Assembly (NCBI GenBank): GCA_035464115.1 | Contig: DATHSN010000378.1 | Location: 1 to 18,516, forward strand | Direction: 5' to 3' | Source of the DNA: DATHSN01 sp035464115 | Lineage (GTDB): Bacteria; Actinomycetota; Acidimicrobiia; Acidimicrobiales; SKKL01 | DNA: 18,516 bases | Shown: piece after piece, positions 13,723 to 18,516 of the stretch | How positions within the stretch are numbered: position 1 is the first letter of the stretch | Layout of the letters: the number at the start of each line of letters is the position of its first letter | Made by a program: the position numbers and the translations under genes | The notes under the pieces: model-generated | What the model saw: the letters and a program-made list of their open reading frames with translations, nothing else | What the model was told of the DNA's origin: nothing | Databases searched by the model: none

Positions 13723-14579
13723 CCAGCGCCCGTCGCACCACCGACCGGCGCGCCCTCGACCCCGACGCCCTCGCCGCCCTCGAGGAGGAGCGCGACTTCC
13801 TCCTGCGCTCCCTCGACGACCTCGAGCGCGAGCGTGACGCCGGCGACCTCACCGACGACGACTACGTCACCTTGCGCGACGACTACACCGCCCGGGCGGC
13901 GGCCGTCCTGCGGGCGCTCGACGACCGCCGGGTGGCGTCCCAGCGCGCCCGCGCCGCCCGTCGGCGACCGCTGCGCACCCTGATCGTGGTGGTGCTCGTC
14001 GGGCTCGGTGCCGTCGGGTCGGGCCTGCTCGTCGCCAACCTCGCCGGCGACCGCACCGCCACCGGCGAGATCAGCGGCTCGGTCCCGCTGACCACCGGCC
14101 AGCGCCTCGCCGGGTGCCTGCAGCTCGCCAACGCCGGACAGATCCTCGAGGCGCTGCAGTGCTACGACGAGATCCTCGCCGAGCAGCCCGCCAACGCCGA
14201 GGCGCTCACCTACCGGGGGTGGAGCCTCGTGCTGGCCGGGCTGGCCGGGGAGGGGTGGCGCTGGCTCGACGCGGCGGTGGCGGCCGACCCCGAGTTCCCC
14301 GACGCCCGCGCCTTTCGGGGCATCGTGCTCAACGCGTGGTGCCGGCCCGAGGAGGCGATCGTCGAGCTCGACGCGCTCGACGCGATCGGTGCCCTGCCCG
14401 AGATCCAGGCCCTCGTCGAGGGACGCGGCATCCGGGCGCAGTCCGAGGCGCTCCTCGACGCCCGCGCCGAGGTCCCCGCGGTGGCCGAGCCCCCGCCCCC
14501 CGCCGACCCCGCCGACCCCGCCGCGCTCGACCAGTGCGGCACGTTCATCGCCGCCGGGGTCCTCGAGCCGCCCGGCTGA
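13719..14579 (+). CDS. ccmI: CcmI-like TPR protein, one membrane helix
   Basis: A 286-residue protein ending the ccm operon. The N-terminal 80 residues resemble the cytoplasmic coiled region of CcmI: ALEEERDFLLRSLDDLERER and GDLTDDDYVTLRDDY. One helix follows (about 85-108), then extracytoplasmic TPR-type repeats (about 126-240), with AEALTYRGWSLVLAG as the clearest one. There are four cysteines in this domain (C133, C148, C208, C273) and a Pro/Asp linker near 256-270. CcmI binds the C-terminus of apocytochrome and delivers it to CcmFH. The first helix of proteobacterial CcmI is absent; the preceding CcmH supplies a similar helix. The symbol rests on operon position and the N-terminal resemblance. 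Confidence 0.8.
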   Translation: MTSARRTTDRRALDPDALAALEEERDFLLRSLDDLERERDAGDLTDDDYVTLRDDYTARAAAVLRALDDRRVASQRARAARRRPLRTLIVVVLVGLGAVGSGLLVANLAGDRTATGEISGSVPLTTGQRLAGCLQLANAGQILEALQCYDEILAEQPANAEALTYRGWSLVLAGLAGEGWRWLDAAVAADPEFPDARAFRGIVLNAWCRPEEAIVELDALDAIGALPEIQALVEGRGIRAQSEALLDARAEVPAVAEPPPPADPADPAALDQCGTFIAAGVLEPPG

Positions 14580-14591
14580 CCGGCGCGCGAA

Positions 14592-14608
14592 TCACCCGCA
14601 TCGGGTGA
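14592..14608. repeat. Perfect inverted repeat after the ccm operon
   Basis: TCACCCG, CAT, CGGGTGA: a perfect 7-bp repeat with a 3-nt centre, 12 bp after the ccmI stop and 36 bp before the next start. It could act as a factor-independent terminator without T tract, or as an operator for the downstream membrane protein gene. Confidence 0.4.
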
Positions 14609-14643
14609 CACCTATCGGGCACCTCACGTGCGAGGGTGCGCCG

Positions 14644-15300
14644 GTGAACACGACCGACGCGGGGTCCACCGCGACCCGTCCCCGGCCCAACTGGGTGGAG
14701 ATCGTCACCACCATCCTGCTCAGCCTGGCCACGGTCGCCTCGGCGTGGAGCGCGTACCAGTCGGCCCGCTGGAGCGGCGAGCAGACCAAGGAGAACCGGT
14801 CCGCCGGCGCGTTCCGCACCGAGTCCACCCGCGAGAGCGGCCTCGCCAACCAGCAGCTGGCCATCGACGTTGGGCTGTTCACCACCTGGCTCGACGCGGT
14901 GGCCACCGAGCAGGACGAGCTGGCCGACTTCTACCGCGAGCGCTTCCCCGACCGCCTCGACGTGGCGGTCGAGGCGTGGGCGGCACCGTTCGAGGCGACG
15001 GGCGAGGTCCCCGACGGGAGCCCCTTCGACCTCGACAGCTACGTGCTCGAGCCCGCGCTCGAGGCCGAGCGGCTGGTGGCCGAGGCGGAGGCGGCGGCCG
15101 ACCGCAGCGACGAGAACAACCAGCGCGCCGACAACTTCGTGCTCACCGCGGTGCTCTACGCGTCGGTGCTGTTCTTCGCGGGCATCGCATCGAAGATGAA
15201 CGGCTGGTACAGCCAGCGGATCGCGGCCGCGCTCGGGATCGTGCTGTTCGTCGCGGCGACGTCGGTGTTGGTCTCGTTGCCCTGGAACGTCGGCTTCTGA
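14644..15300 (+). CDS. Conserved-type membrane protein of unknown function
   Basis: A 218-residue membrane protein that I do not assign to a named family with confidence; DUF4337-like proteins have a similar layout. Helix one (about 17-40) contains ILLSLATVASAWSAYQS, followed by ARWSGEQTKENR, a combination seen in many hypothetical proteins. A charged helical region (about 60-162) leads to two C-terminal helices (164-183 and 191-211) separated by the short basic loop KMNGWYSQR. The charged middle may be cytoplasmic and form coiled coils (EAERLVAEAEAAADR). GTG start with a GAGGGTG ribosome site. It follows the ccm operon but is separated from it by an inverted repeat, so a cytochrome role is not implied. 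Confidence 0.82.
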   Translation: MNTTDAGSTATRPRPNWVEIVTTILLSLATVASAWSAYQSARWSGEQTKENRSAGAFRTESTRESGLANQQLAIDVGLFTTWLDAVATEQDELADFYRERFPDRLDVAVEAWAAPFEATGEVPDGSPFDLDSYVLEPALEAERLVAEAEAAADRSDENNQRADNFVLTAVLYASVLFFAGIASKMNGWYSQRIAAALGIVLFVAATSVLVSLPWNVGF

Positions 15301-15306
15301 CCCGGC

Positions 15307-15789
15307 TCAGGGACGGGGCAGCTCGCCCGATGGTGGTGTGTAGCGGCCCGAGGTGATCCGGCCCGCCTCCACCGACAACGTCCACACCGACCCCTTCTGG
15401 CACGGTCCGTCGGGATCGAGGTCGACCCCGCGACGGGCGAGCACCCGCAACAGCTCGGGGATCACGTCGCCGTGCGAGCACAGCGCGACCGGCGCGCCCG
15501 TCGCGGCCAGGTCCTCGACGAACGACCGCACCTCTCGGGAGCGAGACCCCTCGGCGAGGACGTCGACCGCCTCGACCCGGATCCCGAGCAGACCGGCCAA
15601 CGGCTCGACGGTCTGCACGCATCGGGCGTAGGGGCTCGACAGCACCCTCGTCACCCCGAGGGTGGCGAGCTGGTCGGCCAGGTGGGTCGCCTGGCGGCGA
15701 CCCTCACCGTTGAGCGGTCGAGCGTCGTCGGGGCCGGCCCAACGGCGTCGACTCCCGGCTTCGGCGTGGCGGACCAGGTGGATCGTCAC
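15307..15789 (-). CDS. Histidine phosphatase superfamily protein (SixA/MutT1 C-domain type)
   Basis: A 160-residue compact histidine phosphatase. Catalytic H8 lies in LVRHAEAG, followed by R56 in SSPYARCVQT, the acid region AEGSRSREV, and H106 in LCSHGDV. The order LVRHAEAG, RWAGPDDARPLNGEG, SSPYARC resembles SixA and the C-terminal half of mycobacterial MutT1, but no Nudix domain precedes it here. The substrate may be a phosphohistidine or a nucleotide; sequence does not decide. The GTG start is eight bases after a TAGGGT box, with no ribosome site, which suggests a leaderless transcript. It is divergent from the DUF4397 gene across 125 bp. Confidence 0.87.
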   Translation of the reverse strand: MTIHLVRHAEAGSRRRWAGPDDARPLNGEGRRQATHLADQLATLGVTRVLSSPYARCVQTVEPLAGLLGIRVEAVDVLAEGSRSREVRSFVEDLAATGAPVALCSHGDVIPELLRVLARRGVDLDPDGPCQKGSVWTLSVEAGRITSGRYTPPSGELPRP

Positions 15790-15797
15790 GGGGCTGG

Positions 15798-15803
15798 ACC
15801 CTA
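15798..15803 (-). promoter_or_regulatory. Predicted -10 box (TAGGGT) of the histidine phosphatase gene
   Basis: The minus strand reads TAGGGT, eight bases, then GTG. This follows the same leaderless pattern as four other starts in the window. No -35 consensus is apparent. Confidence 0.45.
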
Positions 15804-15871
15804 CGCCGCGAACAATCTCGGATCGCGCGCATCCACGGCGGCACTCCCGAGCGAAGCACCATCCGACACCC

Positions 15872-15889
15872 CGGAGCGACTCCGCTCCG
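15872..15889 (+). promoter_or_regulatory. 5' leader hairpin of the DUF4397 gene
   Basis: CGGAGCG, loop ACTC, CGCTCCG: a perfect 7-bp GC stem with a 4-nt loop, ending 11 bases before the ribosome site. It may protect the transcript 5' end, serve as an operator, or tune translation. A possible upstream -10 is CAATCT at 15813-15818. Confidence 0.4.
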
Positions 15890-15900
15890 ATTCGATCCAT

Positions 15901-15906
15901 GAGGAG
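15901..15906 (+). promoter_or_regulatory. Ribosome binding site of the DUF4397 gene
   Basis: GAGGAG eight bases before the ATG. It is one of the better ribosome sites here and, together with the A-rich spacer, suggests a well-translated gene. Confidence 0.7.
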
Positions 15907-15914
15907 AACACCCA

Positions 15915-16727
15915 ATGCGACGTGCCGTGATCGCCGTCCTCGGTGTGCTGATGGCCGCTGCCATCGCCACGCCGGTGCAGGCCCAGTCCGACGCCACCGT
16001 GATGCTGCTGCACGGCATCCCCGACACCCCCGTCGACGTCTACGTCGCCGGTGAGGTCGTCGTGCCCGACTTCCAGCCGGCCGCCATGCAGGACCTGTCG
16101 GCCTTCGCCGGCGCCACCCTCACCGACATCGCCGTCGTGCCCGCCGGTGGCGAGCTCGCCGATGCCGTCATCGAGATCCCCGAGCTGGCCGTGCCCGCGT
16201 CGGGCAACTGGACCGTCGTGGCCCACCTGACCGCTGACGGCACCCCCACCGTCACGCCGTTCGAGAACGACACCAGCGCGATCGCCGCTGGCGAGGGTCG
16301 CATCACCGTGCGCCACACCGCCGCCGCCCCGGCCGTCGACATCGTCGTCGGTGACGCCCGCCCGTTCACCAACCTGAGCAACCCGAACGAGGCTGCCGCC
16401 GACCTCCCCGCCGGTGAGCTCCCGGCCGAGATCGCCGCCGCCGGTGGCGACGTGCTCGCCTCGGTCGCCGACATCCTCGGCGCCACCCCGTCGGTCACCG
16501 AGGGCGTCAACACCATCCTCTACGCGGTGGGCGACCTCGAGGGTGGCTCGTTCAACCTCTACGTCCAGACCATCGAGGGCCTCGGCTCGGCCCCGACCGC
16601 GGTCAACACCGGCAACAGCCCGGTCACCGACGACGCCGTCCCGACCGCCCTCGTGGCGCTCGGCATCGCCGTCGCCGGCGCCGCGGCGATCGCCGGCGGC
16701 CGCGCCGTCGCCCGCACCCGGGCCTGA
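15915..16727 (+). CDS. Secreted DUF4397-domain surface protein with C-terminal membrane anchor
   Basis: A 270-residue exported protein. Signal peptide MRRAVIAVLGVLMAAAIATP with a likely cleavage after VQA (residue 23). The mature domain starts ATVMLLHGIPDTPVDVYVAG, typical of DUF4397; related strands recur in the second half (ITVRHTAAAPAVDIVVGDAR). DUF4397 proteins are surface proteins of unknown role. The C-terminus has a short spacer (NTGNSPVTDDAVPTA), a helix (about 243-263) and a basic tail RAVARTRA. That is the layout of a cell-wall sorting signal, but with no LPxTG. No cysteines. A class F sortase gene follows, so it is a candidate substrate; simple membrane anchoring is equally possible. 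Confidence 0.87.
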   Translation: MRRAVIAVLGVLMAAAIATPVQAQSDATVMLLHGIPDTPVDVYVAGEVVVPDFQPAAMQDLSAFAGATLTDIAVVPAGGELADAVIEIPELAVPASGNWTVVAHLTADGTPTVTPFENDTSAIAAGEGRITVRHTAAAPAVDIVVGDARPFTNLSNPNEAAADLPAGELPAEIAAAGGDVLASVADILGATPSVTEGVNTILYAVGDLEGGSFNLYVQTIEGLGSAPTAVNTGNSPVTDDAVPTALVALGIAVAGAAAIAGGRAVARTRA

Positions 16728-16732
16728 TCCCC

Positions 16733-16763
16733 GGACCCGGTACCTCCACGTACCACCGGGTCC
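16733..16763 (+). terminator. Terminator-like hairpin after the DUF4397 gene
   Basis: GGACCC plus GGTAC pair with GTACC plus GGGTCC, giving an 11-bp stem with a 3-nt bulge on the right arm and a 6-nt loop. It starts five bases after the stop codon. There is no T tract. Confidence 0.55.
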
Positions 16764-16768
16764 CGCAC

Positions 16769-16800
16769 GTGGGGAGGGTCGCTCCGGCGGCCCTCCCCAC
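16769..16800 (+). terminator. Second terminator-like hairpin, perfect 10-bp stem
   Basis: GTGGGGAGGG, a 12-nt loop, and CCCTCCCCAC. Together with the hairpin just upstream it forms a tandem pair, which should strongly reduce read-through from the DUF4397 gene into the sortase gene. Confidence 0.6.
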
Positions 16801-16873
16801 GCCGCGTCCCGAGCCGCGTCCCGCTCGGTCAAGATGTGCCCCGTCGTCCCTCGTGCCCGGAGCGCGCCCCGCC

Positions 16874-17557
16874 ATGTCGTCTCGTCCCCGTCGGACCCTC
16901 CCCGCCGCCGTCGCCCTGCTGGTCGCTCTCACCGTGGTCCTCGCCGCCTGTGGCGGGGACGGCGAGCCGCAACCCGTCGCTGCCGGCGATCTGTCCGCCG
17001 TCCCGGCGTTGCAGGAGTCGACCACCACCACCACCGCCCCGCCGCCGGCCCGCTCGGCGCTCGCCGACCAGATCTCCCCGGCCGGCACCGCCGCCGGGCT
17101 GCCCGCCCCGTCGGGTCCGGCGCCCACCGCGATGTGGTTCGACAGCGTCGGGGTCGACATGGCGCCGATCATCCCCGTGGGCGTCGAGCCCAACGGCGAG
17201 ATGGAGATCCCGGGCGCCAGCGAGATCGGCTGGTACCGCTACGGCCCCACCCCGGGGGCCGCGGGCTCCTCGGTGCTCGCCGCCCACGTCGCCTGGGACG
17301 GCCGCAACGGTGTGTTCCACCAGCTCACCCGGGCCCAGCCCGGCGACCGGTTCACCATCGCCTACGAGGACGGCACGCTCGCCAACTTCGAGGTCGTCGC
17401 CCTCGCCCAGTACGCCAAGGACGAGCTCCCCTTCGACCAGGTGTTCGCTCGCACCGGCGACCCCACCATCACGCTGATCACCTGCGGCGGCGACTTCAAC
17501 CCCTCGCTGCGCAGCTACCGCGACAACATCGTGGCCTACGCCGTCCCGGTGGCCTGA
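16874..17557 (+). CDS. Class F-type sortase, predicted lipoprotein
   Basis: A 227-residue sortase. The N-terminus is a lipoprotein signal: MSSRPRRTLP, a hydrophobic core, and lipobox VLAAC with C26. A Thr/Pro linker (STTTTTAPPP, 49-58) leads to the sortase barrel, with catalytic H138 (AAHVAWDG), C204 (TLITCGGDFN) and R216 (SYRDNIVAYA; R213 is also near). The TCGGDFN signature and small size match actinobacterial class F enzymes. It would sit on the outer face of the membrane. It differs from the class E sortase elsewhere in the window in signature and anchoring. The neighbouring DUF4397 protein is the obvious candidate partner. The tandem hairpins upstream imply its own promoter, which I cannot place securely. 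It ends directly against the stop of the converging gene. Confidence 0.9.
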   Translation: MSSRPRRTLPAAVALLVALTVVLAACGGDGEPQPVAAGDLSAVPALQESTTTTTAPPPARSALADQISPAGTAAGLPAPSGPAPTAMWFDSVGVDMAPIIPVGVEPNGEMEIPGASEIGWYRYGPTPGAAGSSVLAAHVAWDGRNGVFHQLTRAQPGDRFTIAYEDGTLANFEVVALAQYAKDELPFDQVFARTGDPTITLITCGGDFNPSLRSYRDNIVAYAVPVA

Positions 17558-18516
17558 TCAGCGGCCCGACAGGGCGCGCAGGTCGGTGAGGACCCGCTCG
17601 AGCGCGGCGAGCGCGGCGTCGATGTCGGCGTCGGTGCTCGACCAGCCGACCGACAGCCGCAGCGACCGGTCGGCGTCGACCCCCATGGCGGCCAGCACCG
17701 GCGACGGCTCGAGCGCCTCCGACGAGCACGAGCTGCCGGAGTGCGCCGCCACCCCGGCGCGGTCGAGCCCGAGCAGCACCGGCTGCGGCTCGACGCCCTC
17801 GAGCCCGAGGCACACCAGGTGGGGGAGCCGCTCGGTGGGATGGCCGAGTGAGCGGACACCGGGCAGGGCGGTGGCGCCCCGACGGAGCCGGGCCGCCAGC
17901 TGATCGGCGGCGGCGATCTCGGTGTCGAGCCGGCCCGGTTCGGCGAGCTCGGCGGCCGCCGCGCCGAAGCCGGCGGCGGCGGGCAGGTTCTCGAGCCCGG
18001 CCCGCCGGGCGCGCTCCTGGTCGCCGCCCACCAACAGGGGCGCGAGGCGCAGGCCGCGCCGCACCAGCAGCGCCCCGATGCCCGGCGGGCCGCCCAGCTT
18101 GTGGGCGCTGACCGACATGAGGTCGGCGCCGAGGGCGGCGAACCCGAGGTGGGCGCGGCCCACCGCCTGGGCGGCGTCGACGTGGACGAGCACGCCCCGG
18201 TCGCGGCACGCGGCCCCGACCTCGGCGACGGGTTGGGTGGTGCCGACCTCGTGGTTGCCCCACTGGACGTGCACCAGGGCGGTGTCGGGCCGGACCACGG
18301 CGAGCACGGCGTCGGGGTCGACCCGCCCGGTGCCGTCGACGGCGACGACGCTGACCTCGCCGTGACGGGCGGCGGCGTCGCGCACCGCCGAGTGCTCGAC
18401 CGCGGTGACGACCTGGTGGGGGACGGCGCCGGCGTCGCGGGCCCGGGCGGCGGCACCCGCCACCGCGGTGGCGATCGACTCGGTGGCCCCGCTGGTGAGC
18501 ACCACCTCGCGGGGAC
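17558..18516 (-). CDS. Cysteine desulfurase (NifS/IscS type), N-terminus outside window
   Basis: A PLP-dependent class V aminotransferase, with 318 residues visible; the start and about 60-80 residues lie beyond the window edge. Visible sites (fragment numbering): VVLTSGATES at the start; the PLP-stacking His in AVEHSAV; the PLP Asp in HVDAAQAVG; Schiff-base K139 in SAHKLGGPPG; and the catalytic Cys C263 in SGSSCSSEALEPSPV. It takes sulfur from cysteine for Fe-S clusters or tRNA thiolation. The usual RxGTxN segment reads RRAGLENLP, so the conserved Thr is replaced by Leu. No scaffold or thiolase gene is in view to choose between roles. Confidence 0.92.
   Translation of the reverse strand, partial: PREVVLTSGATESIATAVAGAAARARDAGAVPHQVVTAVEHSAVRDAAARHGEVSVVAVDGTGRVDPDAVLAVVRPDTALVHVQWGNHEVGTTQPVAEVGAACRDRGVLVHVDAAQAVGRAHLGFAALGADLMSVSAHKLGGPPGIGALLVRRGLRLAPLLVGGDQERARRAGLENLPAAAGFGAAAAELAEPGRLDTEIAAADQLAARLRRGATALPGVRSLGHPTERLPHLVCLGLEGVEPQPVLLGLDRAGVAAHSGSSCSSEALEPSPVLAAMGVDADRSLRLSVGWSSTDADIDAALAALERVLTDLRALSGR

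Noticed and set aside
1..18516. tRNA, rRNA, CRISPR array, insertion sequence or phage genes
   Set aside because: I saw no tRNA-like arms, spaced direct repeats, transposase motifs or integrase motifs in the window; composition looks even throughout.

Overview
The window is very GC-rich, uses GTG start codons heavily and has many 4-bp GTGA/ATGA gene overlaps. It encodes an EchA6-like crotonase, class E and class F sortases, septum-formation-domain lipoproteins and DUF5317, and its surface proteins carry Thr/Pro-rich linkers. Together these point to a member of Actinomycetota, most likely a deep-branching class such as Acidimicrobiia. That placement is inference from gene content. All intergenic gaps are shorter than about 150 bases.

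Layout. (1) 1-556, minus: 5' part of a YeiH-family membrane protein gene interrupted by an in-frame amber codon. (2) 659-1777, minus: a zinc-dependent alcohol dehydrogenase. (3) 1903-4613, minus: a short membrane protein, a GT-B glycosyltransferase, a DUF5317 membrane protein and a short-chain dehydrogenase. (4) 4647-5375, plus: an EchA6-like crotonase lacking both catalytic glutamates, divergent from the dehydrogenase across only 33 bp. (5) 5424-7644, minus: class E sortase followed by two tandem septum-formation-domain lipoproteins. (6) 7744-14579, plus: a compact nine-gene cytochrome c maturation (System I) operon, ccmABCDEFGH plus a CcmI-like TPR protein. (7) 14644-15300, plus: an unrecognised membrane protein. 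(8) 15307-15789, minus: a histidine phosphatase. (9) 15915-17557, plus: a secreted DUF4397 protein and a class F lipoprotein-type sortase. (10) 17558-18516, minus: a cysteine desulfurase cut by the window end.

How the genes work together. The ccm operon is the main functional unit. CcmAB with CcmC and CcmD load haem onto CcmE, CcmG and CcmH handle the apocytochrome thiols, and CcmF with CcmI and CcmH attach the haem. Most characterised actinobacteria use System II (ResB/ResC) instead, so a full System I set here is notable. The two sortase loci suggest envelope functions, but neither neighbour shows a canonical LPxTG signal.

Regulation. Several starts have a TANNNT box 6-8 nt upstream and no Shine-Dalgarno sequence, the pattern expected for leaderless transcripts. 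The genes inside the operons rely on close overlaps or purine-rich ribosome binding sites.
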